Below, piece after piece: positions 1 through 9,394 of a stretch of DNA of 64,000 nucleotides. The translations under genes were made by a program, and so were the position numbers. The notes under the pieces are model-generated. The model had not been told where the DNA came from. It saw only the letters and a program-made list of their open reading frames with translations, and ran no database searches. The stretch is from Trametopsis cervina. Taxonomy: Eukaryota; Basidiomycota; Agaricomycetes; Polyporales; Irpicaceae. Location of the stretch: positions 1,679,470 to 1,743,469 of the forward strand of contig MU278348.1 in the NCBI GenBank assembly GCA_022385755.1. Direction: 5' to 3'. The first letter of the stretch is position 1, and the number at the start of each line of letters is the position of its first letter.

Positions 1-1
1 C

Positions 2-534
2 ACTTTTGCGTTCGGGTTCCTCATTTGGAATCTGGACAACGCTTTTTGCAACACCGTCACAAAGTGGAAGCAGTCGATTGGGTGGCCTGCCGCGTTCCTA
101 TTGGAAGGTATGTCGGCGTTTCCAGGTACGCCCTGTGGGTGGGTACGGCACTGAATGGCTGTTGCAGGACATTCGTGGTGGCATGTCTTTACTGTGAGTT
201 TTCCTGGCTATTCTAAGCCCAGGATACGTCGAGCTGACTGAGACGTCATTCATAGGCCATTGGCACTTACCTAATGCTCGTCGGCAACACTTGTAGGTTC
301 CGTTCTACTTGCTGATCTTGATCGGCGTGCTGACTCTTCGCTTCCTCAGACCTGTAATGCACCTCAGCCGATCTGTCTCATTTAGGACAAGCCCCCGCTC
401 ACCCGCTACTTTCTTCTAGGACCGTCGGTGTCAAGGATGACTTCGCCAATTACAGAATGACTTATAAATGGGGAGTTCTCCCCGGCATCGAGCGGATCCC
501 TCAAGGCCACAGTGCGACGAAGAAGTTGCAGTAG
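2..534 (+). CDS. Alkaline ceramidase, C-terminal part (gene enters from left edge)
   Basis: Only the 3' end of the gene is in the window. It resembles alkaline (phyto)ceramidases, polytopic ER/Golgi membrane enzymes that cleave ceramide to a sphingoid base and fatty acid. Reading from base 2, the protein shows FLIWNLDNAFC followed by FLLEG and HSWWHVFT. This is the family's C-terminal signature, including the metal-binding His residues of the H-x(3)-H pattern. The reconstructed exons are 2-107, 168-193, 256-292, 350-353 and 420-534. The last exon gives VKDDFANYRMTYKW and ends at TAG 532-534. The 4-nt exon at 350-353 restores a YLT sequence expected in the family. An alternative is one intron, 297-419, with a weak donor (GTTCCG), which also stays in frame but gives NTCRT. 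Family assignment is fairly sure; the microexon is an inference. Confidence 0.75.
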
Positions 535-1709
535 ACTGGCTGCTCACCACACCATCCACCATACTCACGTCCTTCACGAGCATCACGTTCTCTCTTGGGT
601 TGTCCATCTGTTCATCAACAATAACAACGATTATCTGACCTATTTATCCCCTCATGCATTATCAAGTACAGCTAGATCCGAGGCTGTAGCGATAGCGAGT
701 TTGTAGCCTGTAGGCATGTACAACCAGCCGTCGTGTGGATCCCCTACCAATTCAAATGTTGCTACATCTAGTTCAAAGACACTCAATGGACATCGCTTCT
801 GCACAGTACAAAGTTACGAGATCATAATGATCTTTTCCGACATTGGCCAGTAACGAAAGCCCAGACTGGGCGTCCCGCGCACGGAAGTTCCCCGACAGTA
901 AGTTCCTGAAACTGTCTGTTCTTGACAAAACCCTGTTCGAGGGCTCAAGCATTTTTCCGAGCTTACATGTGGCACACCGTGCATCCTCACATACATGCAT
1001 CATCATCCCGAACGCACGAATGACAACGGAGTGGGAACATCCAGCCCTGTACAGCGTGCGCGAAGCGTTTAGAAGTGAATCCTGACGGCCTGTTACGTGT
1101 CGAACAAGATTGTATTCCTGCAGAGCCCACACAAAACATACGAGCCCCGGCCCGCCCGTTTCCTTTTCTCTCGCCTGCCGCTGCACGACGCGTTTTCCGT
1201 CAGAAATAAAATGCAGATACGACAGCGCGATCACAGTTCGCTGTCGAGGTTTTGAAGAGCACAACAGTCGATCAACAGGCACGCCGTCGGTCGGTCCTTG
1301 TACTTGTCCACGAGGTGTCACGAACATGCCGTGCAGTGTGGGTGAAGCGCTTTTGTTGCAGGCAACTGGCCACCCATTGCGCTTCGTCTCAAGCCTAGGC
1401 TTTGCAGAGCGAGCGACTCCAGGTTCCAAACATACCCTCTTGGGAGCAAGTTTCCCGATCCTCGTTCCTCGGACTTATCAAACCGACGCGACGAGCGATA
1501 GAAGACGTTGCGGCACGTCCAAGGTGTCATTGATTGCGATACATGGATTTTCTGCTGTTGCAGTGTTCACATGCGTATAGTTGTGTGCCACGTCTGGACG
1601 CTGGATCGCCGGTGTCGAAGCGTTCACAGGTCGCGCAAGTTATAAGCCTGGGGAGGGGGCCACAGGCAGAGCAGCTGCGCAGGCCCATCCATACCCCGCA
1701 CTCGCGACG
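535..1709. other. Intergenic region, no gene recognised
   Basis: These 1.17 kb lie between the ceramidase stop and the WSC gene start. Open frames occur on both strands, including one of 218 codons on the minus strand at 773-1429. They have no recognisable motif, no convincing splice continuation and an amino-acid mix typical of chance frames. The right end must hold the promoter of the WSC gene. Confidence 0.5.
1641..1646 (+). promoter_or_regulatory. Probable TATA box of the WSC gene
   Basis: TATAAG lies about 65 nt upstream of the chosen ATG at 1710. That spacing is normal for a fungal core promoter with a short 5' leader. No experimental support. Confidence 0.4.
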
Positions 1710-2483
1710 ATGTTGTCATTCACCCAGCGACTCCTCCGCACTTGTGCCGTGCTCGCAATCGCCACCGCCACATTCACTTCCGGACCAGCGGCGACCGCGC
1801 TGGCTGCCTCTTGCTCGGGCGCACGCAACGTCGCACTATGCGCGGAGTTCATCACCCCTTTCTCTGCGAACCAGTTCACGTGGCAGTCGGTGTGCGGGCT
1901 AACCCAGCCGGCCACGGACATCCTTATGGCGCAGTCAATTCAATTCAACACTGGCGAATGGTAAGCCATATGAGCTTACCAGATATATGAGGGAAAGCTG
2001 ACATTGTTATGTAGCCCCGAGGGCTCACTGGCGACCTGCTGCACGCCCTGTTTAGGTAAGACAGAAGGAATCGCCCCGGAGAACGTGCCTAGATAACGAG
2101 CTCCCTTCATAGCATGCGGCAATGTGGGTGTGGATTGCGACGGACCTGTGACGGCTCTCCCGCCGCTCGGAAACGAAACACTACCCGCCGGCTGGTCCCT
2201 AGCAGTACCCTGTGCGATAGACAACGCCGACCGCGTCATCACGCATACCATAGTCACATACGAAGCCACCAATACGCCGTCCTCCTGTGTCGCTCAGTGC
2301 GCTGCACAAGGCTTCAAGTTCGCAGGAGTTGAGTTCAGCGACGAATGTTACTGCGGGGATGGGTATGTAGGTGGTGTTCTCCCGCCTGCGGCGGATGTGT
2401 CTGAGTGCAACATGCCTTGTGCCGGAGACGGAAACGCAACTTGCGGAGGCCCATGGAGGATTCAGCTGTACAGGTCTTCGTGA
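1710..2483 (+). CDS. Secreted WSC-domain protein
   Basis: Small predicted secreted protein of about 220 residues. Exons 1710-1960, 2015-2055 and 2113-2483 join in phase (total 663 nt). The start ATG 1710 opens a signal peptide (basic MLSFTQRLLR, then a hydrophobic Ala/Thr stretch). Splicing gives a cysteine-rich middle part containing GECPEG, CCTPCLACGNVG and CDG. The last exon carries a WSC-type carbohydrate-binding domain: SSCVAQCAAQGFKFAGVEFS, then ECYCGDGY, then CNMPCAGDGNATCGG. WSC domains are known from yeast cell-wall stress sensors and from secreted fungal glycan-binding proteins. This protein has no C-terminal membrane helix after the domain, so it is more likely a soluble wall or matrix protein than a sensor. 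The specific ligand is unknown. Confidence 0.8.
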
Positions 2484-2720
2484 GAGTGGGATTTTTTTCT
2501 TGAGAGCAATGCGAGGTGTAGATACACAAAAAATCTAGGGATAGCGCGGCAGAGTGTAATGTTCTATCGGGATGAGTGGTGATATGCTGTGACTTGTGGA
2601 CTATTAGTTCTGTAGATTATGCGTATTTAGGGTACCATCTGTAACTGGGAAAATTGTCAGCGTAGCTTTATGAGATACCATTTTGGATTCACCTTTTGTT
2701 TGAGAACCTCAAGCTGGAGC

Positions 2721-3728
2721 TCATGTGCTTTCTTCTCCGACCGTCCATTTCAAGAACTCCAGCACCTCAAGACCGCTGTTCGCCTCTCCTGTCTCGACAT
2801 GACCATTAACCCTCAGCCACTGCTGCAATACGCTAGACACATTCTCCCCGTTCGCACTCGCGTACATCATGAATTGTTGGTCATATAGCGCTTCTTCGTC
2901 CGCTGCATCTGTGGCTGAACGTATTCTGGCGGTGGGAAAGCCAACGATCTGACGCGCCAACGCGCGTTCAAGGCCCTCAAGGCTTTTGACAAAGTCTGGA
3001 GAGGCGAATATCTTCTCAACATTGGGATGGCGCACCCCGAGTACCGCAAGTGTCCCGATGTGACCATTGGTCGGCAAATTAACGCTTCCGTGGAAATATG
3101 AGGCGACGCGGACGCGTACGTCGGACTTGGGAGGGGTATGGACGACGGATACAGCTCGTCTGAGCTGGATACGTTCTCCGAATCTTGCAATGCTATCATT
3201 GATAGCGCTGCCGACCGTCTTGTCCGCTTCAGACCCTGGGCTTTCGCGGGATATGACAGGAGCCTCCAGCAACTGCTCTACAGGGAATGCATTGAAGAAG
3301 CTTGTAGAGTCCTGTGCTTCTGCAAGGAATGCGGCCGTGTGCGCGATGTCTGCGACGAGAGCATCGAATTTCGGGTTTCTTCCTACAAAGTCCGTCTCGC
3401 AATTAACCTCGACCATGGCCGTCCTCACACCTCGCCCTCGGTCGTCGGAGTTAGAGATCGTGGAAACACCAACGAGGCCCTGCTGTGTGGTCCTGTCACC
3501 GAGCTTGGCTGCTTTCTTCGCTCCCGACGCGACCAGGTCCGTGTCAAGCCATCTGAACGCGGCTTGCACATCGTTATTCGTGGCGGCGAGAGCTTCGCGC
3601 GCCTTCGTGATTGAGACGTCTGTGAGCTTGCGAAGTTCAGCAACGAGTTTTATGGAGGGCTTGCCCGGCGCCGAGGTTGAGTAGTAACGACACGAAGTCA
3701 AAGCAGGGATTGCACGTCGAGAGAACAT
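2721..3728 (-). CDS. TSF1: Elongation factor Ts, mitochondrial
   Basis: Intronless gene for a 335-residue mitochondrial nucleotide-exchange factor of EF-Tu. The N-terminus (MFSRRAIPALTSCRYYSTS) is Arg/Ser/Thr-rich without acidic residues, fitting a mitochondrial presequence. An N-terminal UBA-like helix region follows: LVAELRKLTDVSITKAREAL, then AFRWLDTDLVASGAKKAAKL. The EF-Ts hallmark VEVNCETDFVGRN is near residue 110, followed by the dimerisation/core domain with VRVASYFHG. Length and order match the family. It is divergently arranged with NAF1, with only 143 nt between the start codons, so the two probably share a promoter region. Assignment is firm. Confidence 0.93.
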   Translation of the reverse strand: MFSRRAIPALTSCRYYSTSAPGKPSIKLVAELRKLTDVSITKAREALAATNNDVQAAFRWLDTDLVASGAKKAAKLGDRTTQQGLVGVSTISNSDDRGRGVRTAMVEVNCETDFVGRNPKFDALVADIAHTAAFLAEAQDSTSFFNAFPVEQLLEAPVISRESPGSEADKTVGSAINDSIARFGERIQLRRAVSVVHTPPKSDVRVRVASYFHGSVNLPTNGHIGTLAVLGVRHPNVEKIFASPDFVKSLEGLERALARQIVGFPTARIRSATDAADEEALYDQQFMMYASANGENVSSVLQQWLRVNGHVETGEANSGLEVLEFLKWTVGEEST

Positions 3729-3871
3729 GACCGTTTACTGAGGTTGTCAGTGTAATTAGGCGCGTTGCTCGATCATACTTACCCAACTTATTTATGTACG
3801 CTTGAAATTTATGCGAGCTTCTCTTGAGCTTCTTACGACCCCTCACGAAAAGTTTAATTTCCCATTTCACC
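3729..3871. promoter_or_regulatory. Shared divergent promoter of TSF1 and NAF1
   Basis: The 143 nt between two oppositely oriented start codons must hold both core promoters. I see no clear TATA box. Pyrimidine-rich runs lie next to the NAF1 start. The pairing joins mitochondrial translation with snoRNP biogenesis, both growth-related, but co-regulation is only inferred from proximity. Confidence 0.5.
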
Positions 3872-5760
3872 ATGGACTTCAAGGTTCCCTCGCTGATTCC
3901 TCAGGACCTGCAAGTCATTCAAGACCTTGTGGGGGATATCCTCCCCTCGCCAGCCCCGAAGGTTGAGGGCGTCGACTCGCATATAAAACAAGAGGACGAG
4001 TCTATACAATCAAGCGACGACGAGGATGGTGCTAGTGAAAGAGAAGTTGAAGCTGATATTCTTGGATTAACAGATGATGATAAGGACCACATTGAACCCT
4101 CGTAAGTTCATGAATCGACTTTCTGAACGCATAAACTTATGATATTGGTTTAGAGTGACGTCGGATTCCAGCGATAGTGACTCATCCGATTCAGATTCAG
4201 AACCCGAGTTTCAGAAGAAGACGAGTGCAAAACAGGCTAAAAACCCTGACGCTCTTGGGGAAGACGACGACGAGGGAGGCGGAGGCATCGTTTCGCCTGA
4301 CCAAGTTCGGACACAAAATGAGGTCGGGGAGGTCAACGTGGTCATCCCGGAAGTAGAGGAGGTCGGAAACGAAGAAGTGCTGGAGAAAGTGGGCGAGATC
4401 ATGAGTATCATTGACAAGGTCGTGATTGTCAAAGGCGCAGCTTCGCAAGTACAGAACAGAGGATCAGACAAAGCGTTGGATTCTGACACCCTTCTTGTCT
4501 TTGAAGATAGGAAAGTTCTCGGCTATGTGAGCACCCACGAATTCTTACTTTCCGGCCGCTGAGATGAACATTGCATCGGTAGATATGGGAAACCTTTGGT
4601 CCAACAAGCCAACCATTTTACCGAATACAGTTCAACGAGAAATACCCCCTTGACCCCGAGAAAGTCCGCCTATCCCGGGAGGTATACCACATCCCTATAC
4701 GAAGCAACTTCGTCTTTGTGAGTCAACTTAAGGCCCTCAAAGGCAGCGACGCTAGCAATGCACACGATGAAGAACCTGCCGAAGACGAAGTAGAGTTCTC
4801 TGACGATGAGGCAGAAAGAGAACATAAGCGTAATATAAAGGATCGGTGCGTACCCGTACACCTGCAAGCATTATATCTAATTCCGTTTCCAGGCGCGGAG
4901 GGGGCGAATCATCTTCATCTAGACAGCCCTCGCCAAGCCCCTCACATATCCGGGAGTCTTACCTGGATGATGATACATACGTCGCCAACCCGTACGACGC
5001 CGCTTATAACGATATGGACATTGGAGGCGCTCCTGTCCGCCCACCACCTATGCCATACGACGAGGACCCATATTCTGACTCTTACGGAATCCCCGAAGCG
5101 TCTACGTCTTCCACATCTCCACCGAGTACATCTACCCAGCTTCCCCCTCCCGCTCCTCCTTCTTATGCTCCTACGGAGAATTCACGAGGACGAGGACAAG
5201 GACGCGGGAGGCCTTCCTCCAGGGGAAACGGCAGGGAGCAAGGCCGAGGGAGGGGGCAGGATCGTCGTCGAGGCGACCGCCAACACGGCAGAGGGCGCGG
5301 CCGTGGTAGGGGCGGCGGTGGACATTTCCCTCCTTCCGTGCATGAAGAATACGACCCTCGATCAGGACGAGCTTTGTCTCCGACTTCTACGGCGATTTCG
5401 CGAGTCACAGGGCAGTATTCCAACGCCACGAACTTCGATATTACTCAGCAAACGGTTCCGCAGTCTCTACATGCGGGTGTCGCGGATAATGGGTGGGGGC
5501 AGCAACAGTACCTAAACCAGTACAATTTCAACTACCCGCACCAGCAACCATATGTGCAGCCTCACATAAATCCACGGTTTGCATCATTGTTTGGAATTAA
5601 TGTGCCACAAGCCTTCCCACAGCAGCAGCACCAGCCATACAACGCATATGGCCAAGGACCGAGTTACAGCAATGAACAACCTTGGGCCAATCAGTGGACT
5701 GCGTATGACGGGTCATCACAGCCAGACCAACACAACGGGCCTAATCCCCACGGGTCGTAA
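3872..5760 (+). CDS. NAF1: H/ACA snoRNP assembly factor Naf1
   Basis: Predicted 577-residue nuclear factor that brings H/ACA RNP proteins to nascent snoRNAs before Gar1 replaces it. Exons 3872-4101, 4154-4526, 4583-4845 and 4893-5760 join in frame (1734 nt). After an acidic Ser/Asp-rich N-terminal half comes the Gar1/Naf1 beta-barrel: EIMSIIDKVVIVKG, then LLVFEDRKVLGYI. The typical ETFGPTSQPFYRIQFN is built across the exon 2/3 junction, followed by VYHIPIRSNFVF. The C-terminal third is low-complexity: an RG-rich segment around residues 290-350, then Pro/Gln/Tyr-rich sequence. These tails are known from Naf1 homologues and fit RNA binding. The divergent neighbour is TSF1. The motif match is strong. 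Confidence 0.93.
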
Positions 5761-6115
5761 GATCGGAATATGAAGCCACTTTCCTGTATCGATACCTGCT
5801 GTGTATCTCTACATGTAGCCTCGAGTTCTTGCATAGCCAATCACATTTGGCGTTTTGATCTTCAATTTCCACGTGGCGACGTTCAATAGCATCGTGGCCA
5901 GCTTTGTTCGGCGAAGTTTACCTATTTTTGGCCATGAGACACGGCGAGCTGTGTGCATATTTATTAACGTAAAGACTCGCGCTGCTCGGTGAACATCCCG
6001 TTCGACTTTCCCTGTAACTGTTACTCTCGTGAGCTACGGCCACGACTTACTTGCACTTCTGCATACCACGCACACACAATCCCGGCGTCCGGCCCCTACG
6101 TTTCGAGAACCAACC
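5761..6115. other. NAF1 3' region and upstream region of next gene
   Basis: 355 nt without a recognisable gene. It must hold the NAF1 3' end and the promoter of the PEHE-like gene. An upstream in-frame ATG at 6029 exists, but the reading frame between it and 6116 looks like leader sequence. Confidence 0.4.
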
Positions 6116-7903
6116 ATGACCAGCTCCCCAGCGATGGCCACAACCACTCCCTCTGCAAAAGCTGCTGGAAAGAAGCCTGCTGTCTCCGCGATATCTCTAC
6201 CTAACACAGCGTCCAAGACCCCTACATCTAAACCTGGACTGCAGACTCGTCAGAAACGAGTACTGCCCTCGCGCTCCCGGAGGGGGGGACCCGGCGTCGG
6301 GAACAGCGACATAGATGTCATGATACTAGAGACACGAAAGCGACGTCGTACGTATTCAAGTCCTTGTCCGTAGAGCCTGTACTTAGAACGCGTCAAGTTG
6401 AAAATGAACCCCTGATTCCTGCTACATCCAACTTTCTCCTGACAACGAAATCCTCCCTTGTCCCCCCGCCCTCGGAGGGCACCTCATCGACGTTCGAGCT
6501 CAATACAAACGCATACGGTCGCTATTTTGACCGCCCAGAGGTCCAGCAAGCATGCAAGCACCAGCAGCTGATCCAAACGCCAGAGTTCACCCAGCTACCT
6601 GATGACGCTATAGTAGGAGGGAGGTTCAGACCGAGGGCCTCGGAGGACGTGCGTGTATTGTCTTTTCATAGAGAATATATTGACGTATGCTTTGCTCGTG
6701 CGACGTACATTCGTACAGGAAACAGTTGACACCTCTGATGCCGCATACGAGAAACGACATCGAAAGTACGAATCATTTGAGAAGAGACAGCGACTCCGAG
6801 AGAAGGAAAAGCTGAGATATGAACAGTACAAGCTCAAGGAACGTATCGAACAACTCCGAGCCATGGACGCTGCCGCTTTCTTGACCCTCCCTGCCTCCCA
6901 GTTTTCCGAACCCCCTGCCAATCTGAGCGATGACGACACCGACCCAGAGTTTGCCGAGTTTCCTGGTGCTCATGGGCATGGATCTGCTGCATACAAGGAG
7001 GGGGTGCGAAGGAGAAGAGAGATGCTGGAGACCGCTCAGAGTTTGGAAGACCGATATGGTGTCCTGCTTCCCCGAGATAACAAATGGGGGGAGAAGAAGG
7101 AGAAGGCGAAAAGGGAGAGCACTAGTCAGTCATTGGATCCTGATTCCACGTTCAACGATGAGTACGAGGAGAATGATTCCGAGCAGCCCGTTGAAGATCC
7201 CCCGGAAAGCTCTGCTGCTCATGTGTCGGAACCCGAGTCTCAGAGTAAACAGGACACCGATGGGGATTCGGAAGTAGAAGTGGAGGCTCGCGGCAAGGAT
7301 GACACGAAGAGCCTGAAACTACGCATCAAGTTTCCTCCTCGCTCTGCGGTCGCTGGGAGCACCAACTCGCATAACCCTACCCAAAAGTTTCCCAAAACGA
7401 AAGTGACTGTCCAAACCCTCCTGCCCTTCGCTTCTGTATCTGCCCCTCCGATCACCAAGTCACCGTCAAAATCTGGCCTAGGTCGGGGCGCAAATGGGAG
7501 GTTCACGGCTGGTCATAAACACCATGCTCCCGCACCTGTGTCGAGCGCGTCGACTTCATACAGTCCCGCGAAGAAGCGTCCACGTGCTGCAAGTCCTGGT
7601 TCTCCTGCACCGTCCAGGCACTCTCATACAAGTTCTACAAAGACACCGTGCGCACTGATGATTGCCGCGACGCGAAATGCGACGACTCCCGCGGCTCGCA
7701 AAACCCATCGACACGTCACAGCCTTCGGCGTGAGGGTACCGCAGGAAATCGAGGAGGTGCACGACTATGAGTTGCCACCGTGGGTCACTTCGACGAGCGA
7801 AGACGAGAGCGAGCACGAGAGTTATGGTGAATCCACGTCTTATATATTCCCGGACGATACGACTTGGTATGACTATATGACCGAGGTCAAGCCTCCTGAA
7901 TGA
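6116..7903 (+). CDS. PEHE-like nuclear protein (chromatin-associated, putative)
   Basis: Predicted 559-residue protein from exons 6116-6347, about 6386-6648, and 6719-7903. The first intron is short (38 nt with acceptor 6385; acceptor 6373 is also in phase), so its edges are uncertain. A central block reads DTSDAAYEKRHRKYESFEKR, followed by a highly charged helix running on to QYKLKERIEQLRAMD. The DTSD-x-A-x(3)-RH-x-K-x-E pattern resembles the PEHE region of MSL1/KANSL1 proteins, which contact MOF-type acetyltransferases. Downstream are acidic Ser-rich stretches, a basic Lys/Pro segment with an SPAKKRPR nuclear-localisation-like motif, and an acidic C-terminus. The N-terminus is basic and low-complexity. 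A nuclear scaffold role is inferred; only the PEHE resemblance supports a chromatin link. Confidence 0.55.
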
Positions 7904-8007
7904 TTGTAGCTGCGAAATGTTGTCTGGGGGTTGCATTCACAGTTGTAGTCATGCTGGTCCATCGAGAGCTATTATGTATTGATATTATTAGAACGATACT
8001 ACCTATT

Positions 8008-9211
8008 CTAGGCTCTGGCAGTAGTAGCCGTTTGCGCACTCCCGAACCCTGCTGCTCTAGTCATAATCTCCACTGCCTTCGACCGCTCTTCTAAGCTCAC
8101 ATCGGGCCTTTTTGCAAGGGTGAATCGAGCATAGTCGACCGGTTTCAACACCTCCATCCTGCTAATACGAGCAATGATATCGTGTTCGAGATAGCGAGAG
8201 TAGTCGCCAGCTGCTTCCGCTACTGTCGGTGTCCCCATGAGAGCGATGGAATCCGTCAATGGAATCCCGATGGCGCGGTTTTGGCTTGCCAGTGAGGTGT
8301 CGAAGAGCGTTGTGAGCGCAATGGAGCTCACAAGTGGCTGAACTGATGGACGTGGTGATGGCTTCTTGACGGGCTTTGCAAGAACGTCGATATCAGGTCT
8401 GTTCTTGTTATTGCGCAACACACGAGACTCGGAAGTGGACGGAGTTGCTGTTCGGTTTGCATTGTTGCGAGGACCGTCGTTCCTCGGACGGTCTAGTCTC
8501 TGCTGTCCGCCCTCTGGTCTTCTCTCGCGCCAATTAGGCCTTTCACTCTGCTGTGTACCCTCTGCTCTTCTCTCTCGCCAATTCGGTCTATCATTCTGTT
8601 GTCCGCCCTCTGGCCTTCTTTCTCGCCACGCCGCTCTTTCATTCTGCTGACCGCCCTCCACTCTTCTTTCTTTCCCTCCTGACCTTTCATTCTGCTGCGT
8701 CCGTCGACTATTCTCCCTCGCTGGATCCCTTTGCGCATTTCCACCTTGACGGGCATCGCGAGGTGCCCTTGGTGTCGACTGGAAGTCTAACACGACACCA
8801 TCGACCATACCACTAGATTCCTGGCTATCAGCCTTTGGAGCGCGTTTAAGGAGCGGCCGTCTGCCTAGTCCATCGAACTGGTCATCCCCAAGGGATGATA
8901 AGCCCACTGCTGACTTTCTCGGAGCTTTGTTTGAAACGGCTGGGTGACATATTAGCGAGGACTAACTTTAACACATAAATGTACTCATACCTCGAGCTGA
9001 ACAGCAGTAATATTGTCAGTACTCGGTGCTATGCGGGAACATGAACAAACTCACGTGCAAGCAAGTCAGCGAATGCGCTGGCGAGAGGAATTGAGCGTTT
9101 GGGAGCTGCTGTTGTAGAAGCAGGGGTGGTCGAATTAAGCCTTACACGACTGAGGCGTGTCGCATGACCTGAAGCGGCTTTGGACGCGGTCAACGACGTC
9201 CTGCTCAGCAT
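8008..9211 (-). CDS. Predicted mitochondrial protein with Arg-rich tandem repeats, unknown function
   Basis: 364-residue protein of unrecognised family. Exons on the minus strand are 9211-9055, 8996-8991 (6 nt) and 8939-8008, total 1095 nt. The N-terminus MLSRTSLTASKAASGHATR, then LSRVRLNSTT, is an amphipathic, acid-free sequence typical of a mitochondrial presequence. The centre contains about five imperfect copies of a 15-16 residue unit, best seen as NWRERRPEGGQQ (8480-8720), extremely rich in Arg, Gln and Glu. The C-terminal 130 residues look folded and conserved-like (DIDVLAKPVKKPSPRPS, LSLEERSKAVEIM type helices, YSRYLEHDIIARISRM). Mitochondrial RNA binding is a guess from basic repeats plus presequence. 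It sits head-to-head with PFA4, 183 nt apart. Confidence 0.65.
8480..8720 (-). repeat. In-frame tandem repeats encoding NxRxxWRERRPEGGQQ units
   Basis: About five degenerate copies of a 45-48 nt unit lie inside the mitochondrial-type gene. They alternate RERRPEGGQQ, RERRAEGTQQ and KERRVEGGQQ endings. On the plus strand they appear as recurring tctggtcttctctcgcc-like words. Unit length keeps the reading frame. Confidence 0.75.
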
Positions 9212-9394
9212 CGTCGACGGTGGTGGAAGAAGGACGAGTTAGGCTTGCCCGGATCAAAAGTTGATTCGCCTGCAGAGAGACGCGCCCGTGCGCGTTCTGC
9301 TGTACTGCAGCAGCGGCAGCGCTACCATCCGTCATACCTTTTCTTACATCCACTCATTAGCTTTCGACGTTCCTGCTCGAGAGGGACAGGGGAG
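9212..9394. promoter_or_regulatory. Divergent promoter region of the mitochondrial repeat protein and PFA4
   Basis: 183 nt separate the two start codons, so both promoters and 5' leaders must fit here. The segment includes CAG-rich words (9300-9325). No clear TATA box is visible. Confidence 0.4.

Noticed and set aside
773..1429. 218-codon minus-strand open frame
   Set aside because: No domain, no signal peptide and a chance-like residue mix; an equally long open frame overlaps it on the other strand.
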